Notes: a model not told the origin generated them from the letters alone. 64,000 bases of DNA from CALMEC01 sp964628685 (GCA_964628685.1 CAZVNM010000005.1:200979-264978); one strand, 5' to 3'; positions 14,641 through 24,564 are shown, counted from the first letter of the stretch. Numbers and translations: made by a program.

Positions 14641-17476
14641 ATGTCGTTCCTCACCGATCTGGGCATGCCTCAGCGTCTCGGCCTCGCCGGGCTCGTCGTG
14701 CTGCTCCTGGTGCTCCTCCTGGTGAAGCAACGCCAGTCGAAGGCCGGCGGCACGACTGACAAGCCCGCAAAGGCGCCAAAGCCCGCGAAGGCGGCCAAGG
14801 AGAAGCCGGCGAAGGCGAAGAAGGAGAAGGTCAAGAAGGAGCGCCCCAAGCGCGGTCGTCGCGGCGCCCCCGAGCCCGTGGCCGAGACCCCCGTGCCGCC
14901 GCCTCCGCCGATGCCCGCGGCGGCAGTGGCCGCCGACCCGATTCCGCCGGCGTCCGCCGACACCGGCTTCGCGGCACCCGTCGACGGTGCGGCCATCGCC
15001 CAGCCGGGCTGGCCGACCCCGGGTGCCGGATGGAACGATCAGACGGCGGGCTTCGCAGCCGAGCCGTCATACGAGACCCAGGCGCCGGCGATGCCGGCTG
15101 CGGACCCGGTCTTCGGCCAGCCGGAGGCGGCCGTCGATCCCGTGCACGGCGCCGTCGACCCCGGCTGGGCCGCACAGCCCGAGCAGTTCGACCCGGCAAC
15201 CGGTTGGGCCGACCCGGCGGCCGCGCAGCCCGCCGCACAGGAGTGGGCGGCACCGGCCGAGCAGGCGTCCTGGGGCGAGGCCCCCGCGGACCCGGCGGCG
15301 TGGACCGGCGAGACGCCGGACGCCGCGGCCTGGGCCGATCAGCAGCCGCCCGCCGGTGAGTGGCAGGACCCGTCGGCCGCCCAGTGGGCCGACCCCGCGA
15401 CCGGGGAGTGGACCGCGCAGCAGCCGGCCGCCGAGGGGGAGTGGGCACAGCCCGCCGATGCGACCGCGGGTTGGGCCGCGCCCGCCGCGGACGGTGCCGA
15501 GCAGTGGGCCGATCAGGCGCCCGCCCAGACCGATTGGGCGGCGGCGCCGGCACAGGACGCGGCGGAGTGGTCCTCCGAGGCGACCGAGTGGCCGACGCAG
15601 GATCAGGCGTGGGAGGGCGGCGAGTCCGCCGAGCAGGCCTGGAGCGCGACCCCGGATCAGACCGCCGAGTCCGGACAGGAGTGGAGCGCGGCGCCGGCCG
15701 ACCCCGCCGCCGAGCCGGTGGCGCAGGACTGGGGTGCACCGCAGGATCAGGCGGCCGAGCCGGCGCCGCAGGAGTGGAGTGCGCCGGCCGAGCCCGCCGC
15801 CGAGACCTGGGACGCCGCCCAGCAGTGGTCGGAGGCCGATGCCGGCGAGCCGGCGGCCTGGGACGGTCAGGACGCCGCCGCGGCCCCCGCGCCCGAGGCC
15901 GACTGGAACGAGGCCCCCGCGGCCGCGACCCCGCCCGCGTGGGACGCCCAGACCGATGACGCCGCCACCGACTGGTCGGCCGACGACGCCGGCGCCGATG
16001 CGGCCACCGCATGGGAGCCCGTCGACGCACCCGAGCCCGCCGGCGCCGATGAGTTCTCCTTCGACGACTGGGACCGTGGCGCGGCCGACGCCGCCCAGAC
16101 GCCTGAGGCCGAGCAGGATCAGGGGGCGGATGCACCCTTCGCATGGGATGCACCCGAGTCCGCGGACGGTGAGGCCGACGCGGCACCCGCACCGCTCGTG
16201 ACCGCGGCCGAGGAGGTCGCGCCCGAGCCGATGGCCGACACGTTCGATCCGGACGCCGACGGCGCGTTCGCCCCCGTCGACGACGGCTTGGCGTCGGAGC
16301 CGGTGGCCGACGCGCTCGCACCGCAGGGTGAGGATGCGTTTGCGCTGCCGGGGCTGGACGCCGCCGAGCCGGTGGTGTCGGAGCCGGTGGCCGAGGCGTT
16401 CACGCCGCAGGACGACGATGCGTTCGCCCTCCCCGGGCTGGACGCCGCCGAGCCGGTGGTGTCGGAGCCGGTGGCCGAGGCGTTCACGCNNNNNNNNNNN
16501 NNNNNNNNNNNNNNNNNNNNNNNNNNNNNNNNNNNNNNNNNNNNNNNNNNNNNNNNNNNNNNNNNNNNNNNNNNNNNNNNNNNNNNNNNCGCAGGACGAC
16601 GATGCGTTCGCCCTCCCCGGGCTGGACGCCGCCGCGCCCGAGCCGGTGGACGACGCCCTCGAACCGTCGTCGACCGCCGACGACCCCTTCCAACTGCCGG
16701 AGGTGCCGTTCGCGGCCCCGGTGGCGGACGCCGTCGGCATCAGCCCGTCGCAGATCGACACGCCGGCCTCCGACGAGGTCGACATCCCCATGGAGTTCGC
16801 ACCGGTGACGGTGTCCGCACAGAAGGAGCCCGAATTGGCGCTGGACACGATGGACATGGACCACGCCGCCGAGGACCGCGTGCCGGCCTTCGATCTGCCG
16901 CACGTGGACGACCTGTCCCGCGTCGCGGACGAGGTCCGGGCGATCAACGGCACCGAGCCCGCCGCGGCCGCGATCGGCAACCCGCTGGAGCGCTGGGCGT
17001 CCATGACGCCGCCGGCCCCGCCACGCGTCGAGCCGACCTCGCCCACCGAGCGCTGGGCCCGCATGCGTCCGGCGTCCGCCACGCCCGGCCCCGTCGAGGA
17101 GCGCACCGAGGCGACGCCCGCCGCACCGCCCACCTGGTGGGACGAGACGCAGCAGCCGGCCGCGGACGGCGCCCGTCGCGGACGCTTCGCCCTGGGCGGC
17201 AACGCCGTCCAGCCCGGCCACCAGGTCGTGAGCGGCGTCACGTACCGCTCCGAGGTGGTGCCGCCGCCGTCGCGCTGGCTCCTCGGTCCGGTCGCCGGGC
17301 CCGTGCCCGCCGGCACGCTGGTGCTGCAGGTCGAGGGCTGCGTCAACTGCACGCCGGACGACGTCGAGGTGCTGATGGACCAGGGGTTCGCGCCCACCAG
17401 CGAGGGCTTCACGCTCCGCCTGGCCGCCACCGCCGCCGGTTCGTTCGCCATGAGCGGCACGTTCGTCATCCACTGA
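14641..17476 (+). CDS. W/A/P-rich repeat protein with shared C-terminal domain (B), broken by assembly gap
   Basis: The gene encodes an N-terminal transmembrane helix (LAGLVVLLLVLLLVK), a Lys/Ala/Pro-rich basic segment (residues 35-75), a long acidic region rich in Trp, Ala, Gln and Glu (EQWADQAP-type units), 28-residue tandem repeats, and a C-terminal domain shared with protein A (GRFALGG to GSFAMSGTF, with two cysteines in GCVNC). The 100-N run at 16490-16589 shifts the apparent frame. Joining the two sides directly (ACGC + CGCAGG) restores the repeat unit and the frame, so this is one gene. The true gap is probably zero or a multiple of 84 bases. Family unrecognised; an envelope role is inferred. 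Confidence 0.7.
16318..16640 (+). repeat. 84-bp tandem repeat encoding 28-residue units
   Basis: Copies begin near 16318 and 16402, and a further copy begins at the right edge of the gap (16590). Each encodes PQ-x-x-DAFALPGLDAAEP followed by VVSEPVAEAFT, with near-identical DNA between copies. The last copy diverges after GLDAA (APEPVDDALEP). The number of copies inside the gap is unknown. Confidence 0.85.
16490..16589. other. assembly gap (100 N)
   Basis: Exactly 100 Ns inside the repeat array, a placeholder for an unresolved length. Both flanks are the same repeat unit broken at the same phase, which points to repeat collapse rather than missing unrelated sequence. Confidence 0.95.
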
Positions 17477-17481
17477 TCCAC

Positions 17482-17513
17482 GTGGGGGCGGGCGCGCATG
17501 TGCCCGCCCACAC
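17482..17513 (+). terminator. intrinsic terminator-like hairpin after protein B gene
   Basis: Twelve-base arms (17482-17493 and 17502-17513) pair at eleven positions around an eight-base loop, starting six bases after the stop at 17476. It lacks a T-run, as is common in very GC-rich genomes. Confidence 0.6.
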
Positions 17514-17612
17514 GCAGCCTTGCGCATCCAAGTGTCGAGGACGGATGTGCGGCATCTCACACGTCGCGGCGCCGGTGGGCGTGAACCGTCATGGACCGGG
17601 CATATCCAGCCC

Positions 17613-18035
17613 ATGACGAAGCCACTCATGGTCCTGCTCCTCTGTCTCGCCGCCCTCGCGGGGGTCGCCGCCGGCTGCGGCTCCTCCGGTGACGAGGTGA
17701 AGACCGATGTCGAGAACGCCGCCACCGATGCCCGGGATGCCGTCACCTCCGCCGGAGGCGACGCTCGGGACGCGGTGACCTCGGCGGCGGATGATGCCGG
17801 CGACGCCGTGACCGACGCGGCCGACGACGTACGGACGGCCGCTGACGATGCCGACCTGCCCGACGTCGACTGGGACCGGTACGGGGAGAACGTCAGGGAC
17901 GAGATCAACGCAATGGCCGACAAGGGCGACTGCGAGGGGCTTCGGACCAGGCTCACCGCGGTCGAGGCCAACGACACCGACCTGACCGAGTACATCAAGG
18001 CCAAGGTCGCCAGGGTCCCCTGCTCCATCGGGTGA
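17613..18035 (+). CDS. small lipoprotein with 11-residue repeats
   Basis: A 140-residue predicted lipoprotein: a signal with LAGVAAGC puts the lipidated cysteine at position 22. The mature part begins SSGDEVKTD and then has about four 11-residue units (DARDAVTSAGG, DARDAVTSAAD, DAGDAVTDAAD) that would form a long amphipathic helix, similar in style to LEA or apolipoprotein-like repeats. The end (GDCEGLRTRL to VPCSIG) has two cysteines. I start at the ATG at 17613, which gives a proper signal; the open frame extends to 17520. Function unknown. Confidence 0.75.
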   Translation: MTKPLMVLLLCLAALAGVAAGCGSSGDEVKTDVENAATDARDAVTSAGGDARDAVTSAADDAGDAVTDAADDVRTAADDADLPDVDWDRYGENVRDEINAMADKGDCEGLRTRLTAVEANDTDLTEYIKAKVARVPCSIG

Positions 18036-18113
18036 GGTGATCGGCGGGGTGCGGCGGCCGGTCCGTCCCACCCTCGACGGCCACGCGACGGGGATTCCCT
18101 CCGGGCGGTCAGC

Positions 18114-18119
18114 TAGCCT
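18114..18119 (+). promoter_or_regulatory. -10 box of the AarF/UbiB gene (leaderless type)
   Basis: TAGCCT ends eight bases before the ATG at 18128, with no Shine-Dalgarno site. Probable start of an aarF-recJ transcript. Confidence 0.5.
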
Positions 18120-18127
18120 CGGGCCCG

Positions 18128-19774
18128 ATGGCGCAGAGCGACCGACGGCAGAACATCGCGCGCCTTCGCGAAATCGCGGAGGTCGCCGCACGCAACGGGT
18201 TCGGGTTTCTGCTGGAGAGCCGCCAGGCCCGCCGGCGCATCGACAAGACGCCGCCGACGGGACTCCGCGGGGAGCGGCTGACGGCGATGCTGGACGAGCT
18301 GGGCCCGACGTTCGTCAAGTTCGGGCAGATGCTCTCCACCCGGCCGGATCTTCTGCCGCCCGACGTCGTGAACGAGCTTCGGCGTCTGCAGGACCGCGTC
18401 GCACCGATCGACGGGTCGGTCGTGGCCGAGGTCATCGAGCGCGAGCTGGGCGCGCCCATCGCGGAGCGCTTCGCCACGTTCGACCATGAACCGATCGCGG
18501 CCGCCAGCATCGGTCAGGTGCACCGGGCCACGCTCGACGACGGCCGTCAGGTGGTCGTCAAGGTCCAGCGTCCAGAGGCCGGCGAGAAGATCGAGGCCGA
18601 CCTCGCCCTCCTCGACCAGGTCGCCAAGCTCGCGAAGTCGCGGGTGCAGCGGCTGAAGTTCGTCGACACGGTCGCGGTGGTGGACGAGTTTCGACGCGCC
18701 ATCCGCCAGGAGCTCGACTACCGGATCGAGGCGCGCAACGTCCAGATGGGCGTGCGGGCGTTCGCCGAGGACGAGCACGTCACCGTGCCGGAGGTGGTGT
18801 GGGAGTCCACCACCAGTCGCGTGCTCGTGCTCGACTGGGTGGAGGGCCCCACCCTCAACAACGTCGACCTCTCCACCTGGTCCGCCGAGGATCGTCGCCG
18901 CCTGGCCGAACGCATCTCGGAGACGTGGATGAAGATGGTGTTCGACCACGGGGTGTTCCACGCCGACCCGCATCCGGCCAACATCGTCGTGCAGGGACCC
19001 GACAGGATCGGGCTGGTGGACTTCGGGATGATGGGCCAGCTGTCGATGCACGACCGCCAGGCCATCGTCCACCTGTTCCTCGACTGCGTCGACCAGAACC
19101 TCGACCGCCTCCCGCGCCGGCTGCGCGACATCGGCGTGCGCTACGCGCACGACAAGGAGGACGAGCTGCGCGATCAGCTGGGGGTGATCCTGCAGCGCTA
19201 CTGGGGTGTGACCCTGGGCGACCTCGACGTGCGCGAGCTCCTTCGCGACATCCTGCAGACCGTCTACCAGCTCGGGATCCGGCTGCCGGCGCGGTGGGTG
19301 ACCCTGGACAAGGCGCTCGCGACCCTGGCCGGGGTGGCGCTCAACATCGCCCCGGACTACAACGTGTTCGAGACGGCACGTCCGCACGCGCGACGTCTCG
19401 TCATGCAGCGCTACCGTCCCGACGCGGTGATGGGTCGCGCGCGCGGGCGGGCCGACCAGTACCGCGACATCCTCACGGAGCTCCCGTTCCAGGTGCACGA
19501 CCTGATGGACGAGCTGCGGGAGGGGGAGCTGAAGATCGCGATCCAGCAGGAGGGGTTCACCGAGTCCACCGAACGTGCCCTCGGCGCGAGCAACCGCTTC
19601 TCGCTGGCCATCATCGCGGCGTCGATCTTCCTGGGTTCGGCGGTGATGGGCGCGTTCGGCACCGCAGGGCCCAACATCCTGGGCATCAACGTGCTGGCCC
19701 TTCCCGGGCTCCTCGTCGGGTCGGTGCTCGCCGCGATCGTGATGATCGGCGTCCTTCGAACCGGTCGCTGGTAG
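18128..19774 (+). CDS. ABC1/AarF/UbiB-family atypical kinase
   Basis: The 548-residue protein belongs to the UbiB protein-kinase-like family, whose members are ATPases needed for ubiquinone or other isoprenoid lipid metabolism. Visible motifs are FVKFGQMLSTRPDLLPP (the KxGQ motif), the alanine-rich loop AAASIGQVHRA, VVVKVQRP with the nucleotide-binding lysine, HADPHPANIVV (catalytic loop) and VDFGMMG (metal-binding). Two transmembrane helices end the protein (about residues 495-545). The product's substrate in an actinobacterium, which would use menaquinone, is not known. Its stop shares one base with the recJ GTG (TAGTG). Confidence 0.92.
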   Translation: MAQSDRRQNIARLREIAEVAARNGFGFLLESRQARRRIDKTPPTGLRGERLTAMLDELGPTFVKFGQMLSTRPDLLPPDVVNELRRLQDRVAPIDGSVVAEVIERELGAPIAERFATFDHEPIAAASIGQVHRATLDDGRQVVVKVQRPEAGEKIEADLALLDQVAKLAKSRVQRLKFVDTVAVVDEFRRAIRQELDYRIEARNVQMGVRAFAEDEHVTVPEVVWESTTSRVLVLDWVEGPTLNNVDLSTWSAEDRRRLAERISETWMKMVFDHGVFHADPHPANIVVQGPDRIGLVDFGMMGQLSMHDRQAIVHLFLDCVDQNLDRLPRRLRDIGVRYAHDKEDELRDQLGVILQRYWGVTLGDLDVRELLRDILQTVYQLGIRLPARWVTLDKALATLAGVALNIAPDYNVFETARPHARRLVMQRYRPDAVMGRARGRADQYRDILTELPFQVHDLMDELREGELKIAIQQEGFTESTERALGASNRFSLAIIAASIFLGSAVMGAFGTAGPNILGINVLALPGLLVGSVLAAIVMIGVLRTGRW

Positions 19775-22350
19775 TGGCCTGGCGCACCTCGCGGGTCGCG
19801 TTCGACGACGTCGAGCGACTGCGCATCGCCCTGGCATGCCCCGAGCCGCTCGCGTGGGTGCTCGTGCGCCGCGGGCTGGCCGACCCGGACGAGGCGCGCG
19901 CCTTCCTTGCCGCCGAGGGGGAGCTCGAGCCGCCCGAGGCGATCCCGGGAATGACCGAGGCCGCCGACCGCCTGGCACGGGCGGTGCGCGCGGGCGAGCG
20001 CATCGTGGTGCACGGCGACTACGACTGCGACGGCATCTGCTCGACGGCGATCCTGGTGCAGGCGCTGCGGGGCCGTGGGGCCGATGTGCGGCCGTTCCTG
20101 CCAAGCCGCTTCACCGACGGCTACGGCGTCAACATCGCCACCGTGGAGCGTCTGGCCGACGAGGGCTGCGACCTGCTGGTGACCGTCGACTGCGGCACCA
20201 CGGCCGTCGAGTCGATCACCCTCGCGCGCGACCTGGGCATCGAGACCATCGTCTGCGACCACCACCTGGCGGCCGGTCTGCGTCCGCCGGCCATCATCGC
20301 CAACCCGGCGCTGGGACACGGCCACGACGCCCTGCCCGCGGCGGCGGGGGTGACCTACAAGCTGACGCAGGCGCTCGCCACGCGGCTGGACGGCGCCGGC
20401 CTGGCGCCCGACCCGGACAGCGGCATGGACCTGGTGGCCCTGGCCACGGTGGCCGACGCCGTGCCCCTCATCGGTGAGAACCGTCGGCTCGTGGCGCGCG
20501 GGCTGGCCGCCATCCACGCCGACGCCCGTCCCGGCATCGCCGCGCTGTGCGCCGCGTCCGGCGTGTCGCCGCGGTCGGTGACCGCGCGTGAGCTCGGCTG
20601 GAACCTGGCGCCCGCGGTCAACGCCTCGGGCCGGATGGACCATCCCATGCGCGCGCTCGAGGTGCTCCTGGGCGACGACTCCCCGGCCACGACGCAGCGT
20701 GCGAAGGCGCTGTGGGACCTCAACATGGAACGGCGCGAGGTCGAGCAGCGGGTGACCGCCGAGGCCATCGAGATCATCGAGGCCTCCGAGCCCGCGGTGC
20801 GCGAGGCCCACGCCCTGGTGGTGGCGGGAGACGGTTGGCACGAGGGGGTCGTCGGCATCGTCGCCTCGCGCCTGGTGGAGCGGTTCGGGCGGCCGTCCAT
20901 CGTGGTGACGGTGGAGGACGACGAGGCGAAGGGCTCGGGACGAAGCGTGCCGGGCGTCGACCTGCACGCCCTCGTGGGAAGCGCCGCCGGACGCCTCACC
21001 CGCTGGGGCGGACATGCGGGTGCCATCGGCCTGCAGCTCGCCCGGTCGGACGTGGCGGCGTTTCGCGGTGAGCTCGCCGTGGCCGCCGACGGCATCGCGA
21101 CCGCCCTCGCCCGCGCACAGGTGCGTCAGGTCGACGCCGTGGTGGGTGCGGCGGACCTCTCCCTCGAGGTGGCCGAGGCCATGGAGGCGATGCAGCCGTT
21201 CGGCACGTCCAACCCCGAGATCCGGCTCGTGATGCCCGGTGCGGTCATCGAACAGGTGGGGACGGTGGGACGCGAGCGTCAGCACCTGCAGATGCGCCTG
21301 CGGGCCGGGGGTGCCGTCACGCGGGCCGTCGGCTGGCGGCAGGGCGCGCAGCACGGGTCGTTCAACCCGGGCGACCGCGGCGACGCCATCGTGCGGCTGG
21401 ACGTCGAGCGCTGGCAGGACATGGTGGGCCCGCGCGTCACGCTCGACGCCCTCGACCGTCTGGCCGCCGCGCCGGCGGTGCGGGTGCAGTGCACCACCCC
21501 GTGCGACCGCACCTGCGGTGATCGGGTGCGATGGAGCGAGCACGAGATCCTCGCGCCGCCCGCCGTCGCGGGGCCGCCCGCCACTGCCGGCGCACCGGCC
21601 GGGGTGCGCGACCGACGCGACTCCGGACGTGCGGTCGCGACCATCGCCCAGCTGGCCGGTGCCGACCGTGGGGTGGTCGCCGTGGTGGCCGACACGGCCC
21701 GGCGCCGGGCGCTCCTCGACGAGATCCTGGTGCCGTCGCGGCTGGGTGTCGAGGCCGCGATCCTGGCGGGTGAGCGCTGCGACCGCGCCGGGGTGCGCGC
21801 GCGGATGGACGAGCTGGCCGACGGCACCCTGCTGGGGCTCGTCGACCACCACCGCCTGCCCGACCTCGTGGTGCCCGCCGGTGTCCACCTGGTGCTCGTC
21901 GATCCGCCCGCCGACGCCGTCGCCGCCGACTGGATCGCCCACCACGCTGCGGGCCGCTGGGTGCATGTCGTCTGGGGCGACGACGAGCGGCGCTTCGCGC
22001 AGTCGCTCGTGGAGGAGGCCGGTGACCTGCGTCCCTACGCCGCGGCCATCTGGCGGGCCATCGCCGACGGCGCTGAGCACCCGTGGGGTGCCGATCTCGA
22101 CCGGCTGCTGGCCGGTGACGGGAGTGTCGCATGGCCGCCCGGCATCGTCGCCGACGCCCTGCGGGCCCTGCACGAGATCGGCCGGATCCGGATCGACGCG
22201 TCCGGCATCCGCGCCGTTCCCGACGCACCCCCCGCGCGCCTCGAGGAGGCACCCACGGCACGGCGTGCGGCCGAGCGCGTCGCCGAGCGATCGGCGGTCG
22301 TGGCCGCCGCGGATGATCTGGGGTTCCTGCGTGCGCGCTATTCTCAGTGA
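19774..22350 (+). CDS. recJ: single-stranded-DNA-specific exonuclease RecJ
   Basis: RecJ is the 5'-to-3' single-strand exonuclease of RecF-type recombination and base excision repair. The 858-residue protein has the DHH motifs GDYDCDG (near residue 82), VTVDCGTT and the CDHH signature, and the DHHA1 glycine motif RWGGHAGAIGL. A C-terminal extension of about 290 residues includes a small cysteine cluster (CTTPCDRTC) and a helicase-like remnant region rich in Ala; long RecJ tails are seen in related actinobacteria. The GTG at 19774 starts directly at the aarF stop. The frame is open far upstream, but that is a shadow of aarF. Confidence 0.95.
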   Translation: MAWRTSRVAFDDVERLRIALACPEPLAWVLVRRGLADPDEARAFLAAEGELEPPEAIPGMTEAADRLARAVRAGERIVVHGDYDCDGICSTAILVQALRGRGADVRPFLPSRFTDGYGVNIATVERLADEGCDLLVTVDCGTTAVESITLARDLGIETIVCDHHLAAGLRPPAIIANPALGHGHDALPAAAGVTYKLTQALATRLDGAGLAPDPDSGMDLVALATVADAVPLIGENRRLVARGLAAIHADARPGIAALCAASGVSPRSVTARELGWNLAPAVNASGRMDHPMRALEVLLGDDSPATTQRAKALWDLNMERREVEQRVTAEAIEIIEASEPAVREAHALVVAGDGWHEGVVGIVASRLVERFGRPSIVVTVEDDEAKGSGRSVPGVDLHALVGSAAGRLTRWGGHAGAIGLQLARSDVAAFRGELAVAADGIATALARAQVRQVDAVVGAADLSLEVAEAMEAMQPFGTSNPEIRLVMPGAVIEQVGTVGRERQHLQMRLRAGGAVTRAVGWRQGAQHGSFNPGDRGDAIVRLDVERWQDMVGPRVTLDALDRLAAAPAVRVQCTTPCDRTCGDRVRWSEHEILAPPAVAGPPATAGAPAGVRDRRDSGRAVATIAQLAGADRGVVAVVADTARRRALLDEILVPSRLGVEAAILAGERCDRAGVRARMDELADGTLLGLVDHHRLPDLVVPAGVHLVLVDPPADAVAADWIAHHAAGRWVHVVWGDDERRFAQSLVEEAGDLRPYAAAIWRAIADGAEHPWGADLDRLLAGDGSVAWPPGIVADALRALHEIGRIRIDASGIRAVPDAPPARLEEAPTARRAAERVAERSAVVAAADDLGFLRARYSQ
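22339..22344 (+). promoter_or_regulatory. possible -10 box before relA
   Basis: TATTCT inside the last codons of recJ ends six bases before the relA ATG at 22351. relA has no Shine-Dalgarno site and abuts the recJ stop with no gap, so a leaderless internal promoter is plausible alongside read-through. Confidence 0.4.
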
Positions 22351-24564
22351 ATGTCGGAGACGCTGACCGAGCGCACCACCGCCGAATCCGCCGGCCTCGA
22401 GCAGGTCGTCGATGAGGTGCGCCGCCATCACGCCGACGCCGACTTCGACGCCATCCGCACGGCGTTCGACTTCGCCGAGGAACGCCACCGGGGTCAGCTT
22501 CGCCGGTCCGGCGAGCCGTTCATCATCCACCCGGTCGGCTGTGCGCTGATCTGTGCCGAGCTGGGTGCCGACGGCTGCGCCATCCAGGCCGCACTCCTGC
22601 ACGACACCGTGGAGGACACCTCCGCGAGCCTCGACGACGTCAGCGGGCTCTTCGGCGAGGAGGTCGCCGCGCTGGTCGACGGTGTCACCAAGCTGACGAA
22701 GATCCACTTCGAAAGCCAGGAGGAGCACCAGGCCGAGAACTACCGCAAGCTCATCGTGTCGATGTCGAGCGACATCCGCGTGCTGATCGTCAAGCTGGCC
22801 GACCGTCTGCACAACATGCGCACGCTCAGCTACATGAGCAAGAACAAGCGCATCCAGAAGGCCCGCGAGACGCTCGAGATCTACGCGCCGCTCGCACACC
22901 GCCTGGGTATCCACGCGCTCAAGTCCGAGCTGGAGGACCTGTCGTTCGCCGCGCTCCACCCGCGCCGCTACGCCGAGATCCAGCAGCTGGTCACCCAGCG
23001 CAGGGCGGACCGCGACGCGATGATCGCCGACGCCGCGTCGTTCCTCGAGCGCGAGCTCACCGCCGTCGGGATCACACCCATCGAGATCACCGGTCGCGCC
23101 AAGCACATCTATTCGATCTACGAGAAGATGTCGCGGCGCAACAAGGAGTTCAACGAGATCTACGATCTCACCGCGCTGCGGGTCATCGTCGAGTCGGTCA
23201 AGGACTGCTACGGGGCCGTCGGGATCATCCACTCGCTGTGGAAGCCGATGCCCGGGCGGTTCAAGGACTACATCGCGATGCCCAAGTTCAACATGTACCA
23301 GTCACTGCACACCACGGTGATCGGGACGACGGGGTATCCGCTCGAGATTCAGATCCGCACCCCGCAGATGCACCGCGTCGCCGAGTACGGCGTGGCCGCC
23401 CACTGGCTCTACAAGGACGATGCCAAGAAGGGCACCGGCCCGGCGCGACCGGCGTGGGTCGGGCAGATGATGGAGTGGCAGGAGGACACGCACGACCCGG
23501 GCGAGTTCATGGACACGCTGCGGTCCGACCTGTTCCAGGACGCCGTCTACGTCTTCACGCCCAAGGGCGAGGTGCGCGAGCTCCCCGCCGGCGCCACGCC
23601 CATCGACTTCGCCTACGACGTGCACACCGACGTGGGCCACCACACCGTCGGGGCCAAGGTCAACGGGCGCATCGTGCCGCTGTCGCACCCGCTGCGCTCC
23701 GGGGACTTCATCGAGATCCTCACCAGCAAGGCGCCCCGCGGACCGTCCCGCGACTGGCTGAGCCTCGCGCACACCAGCAAGGCCCGATCCAAGATCCGGG
23801 CGTTCTTCCGCCGCGAGCAGCGCCAGGACGCCGAGCACCACGGCCGCGAGCTGCTGCACGACCACCTGCGCAAGGCGGGCCTGCCCAACCAGATGATCGC
23901 CGGCTCGGCGCTTCTGCACCAGCTCATCCAGGAGATGGGGTTCCGCAAGGCCGAGGAGTTCTACATCTCCATCGGCTCGGGGCGCACCTCGGTGCAGACC
24001 GTCGTCAACAAGGTCATCGGCAAGCTGAAGCAGGGCCAGGGCGTCGACGAGGAGCACCAGAGCGCCACCCTCTCGGTCCGGCGCCTGCGCCAGCGCTCGG
24101 CCCAACCCTCCAGCGACCTGGGCCTCTCGGTGGACGGCGTGCCGGACGTCATGGTCCGCCTCGCGAGCTGCTGCAAACCGGTGCCCGGCGACGACATCGT
24201 CGGCTACATCTCGATGGGACGCGGCATCACCGTGCACCGCGAGGAGTGCCCCAACGCCAGGGCGCTGCTCAAGAACCCCGAGCGGTTCACCAACGTCAGC
24301 TGGGTGGGGCCGGCGCAGCGCAGCTTCAACGTCGAGGTGGCCGTGGACGGCTGGGACCGTCCCCGCCTGCTGGAGGACCTCTCGCGGACCGTCTCCGAAT
24401 CCGGGGCCAACATCGTGGTGGCGCAGTGCACCGTGGAGGACCAGATGGCCCGCACCCGCTTCACCGTGGACCTGGGCGACGTGGAGGGGTTGCGGGCGCT
24501 CATCTCCGGTCTGCGCAACGTGGAGGGCGTGTTCGACGCGTACCGGGTGACGCCAGGGCACTAG
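22351..24564 (+). CDS. relA: bifunctional (p)ppGpp synthetase/hydrolase Rel
   Basis: This enzyme makes and degrades (p)ppGpp in the stringent response. The 737 residues include an intact HD hydrolase domain (His60, HDTVEDT with His84-Asp85), the synthetase domain (around 230-350, with RVIVESVKDCYGAVG and FKDYIAMPKFNMYQSLHT), a TGS domain (VYVFTPKGEVRELPAGATPIDFAYDVHT), the CCKPVPGDDI zinc-finger-like segment and a C-terminal ACT domain. Both active sites look complete, so it should be bifunctional. It directly follows recJ and is closed by two hairpins. The recJ-relA neighbourhood is common in actinobacteria and firmicutes. Confidence 0.96.
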   Translation: MSETLTERTTAESAGLEQVVDEVRRHHADADFDAIRTAFDFAEERHRGQLRRSGEPFIIHPVGCALICAELGADGCAIQAALLHDTVEDTSASLDDVSGLFGEEVAALVDGVTKLTKIHFESQEEHQAENYRKLIVSMSSDIRVLIVKLADRLHNMRTLSYMSKNKRIQKARETLEIYAPLAHRLGIHALKSELEDLSFAALHPRRYAEIQQLVTQRRADRDAMIADAASFLERELTAVGITPIEITGRAKHIYSIYEKMSRRNKEFNEIYDLTALRVIVESVKDCYGAVGIIHSLWKPMPGRFKDYIAMPKFNMYQSLHTTVIGTTGYPLEIQIRTPQMHRVAEYGVAAHWLYKDDAKKGTGPARPAWVGQMMEWQEDTHDPGEFMDTLRSDLFQDAVYVFTPKGEVRELPAGATPIDFAYDVHTDVGHHTVGAKVNGRIVPLSHPLRSGDFIEILTSKAPRGPSRDWLSLAHTSKARSKIRAFFRREQRQDAEHHGRELLHDHLRKAGLPNQMIAGSALLHQLIQEMGFRKAEEFYISIGSGRTSVQTVVNKVIGKLKQGQGVDEEHQSATLSVRRLRQRSAQPSSDLGLSVDGVPDVMVRLASCCKPVPGDDIVGYISMGRGITVHREECPNARALLKNPERFTNVSWVGPAQRSFNVEVAVDGWDRPRLLEDLSRTVSESGANIVVAQCTVEDQMARTRFTVDLGDVEGLRALISGLRNVEGVFDAYRVTPGH

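Noticed and set aside
14831..16321. 496-residue Arg/Pro-rich minus-strand frame in protein B
   Set aside because: Composition is that of an antisense GC-rich frame; protein B has an anchor helix, repeats and a domain shared with protein A.
16490..16589. Frameshift in protein B at the gap
   Set aside because: It is produced by the arbitrary 100-N length; joining the flanks restores the frame.
18799..19773. Upstream open part of the recJ frame
   Set aside because: It overlaps aarF in another frame and adds residues unlike RecJ; the GTG at 19774 begins the family sequence.
19411..23232. 1273-residue minus-strand frame opposite aarF, recJ and relA
   Set aside because: No domain, biased composition (His, Asp, Val, Gly, Arg), and it lies antisense to well-supported genes.
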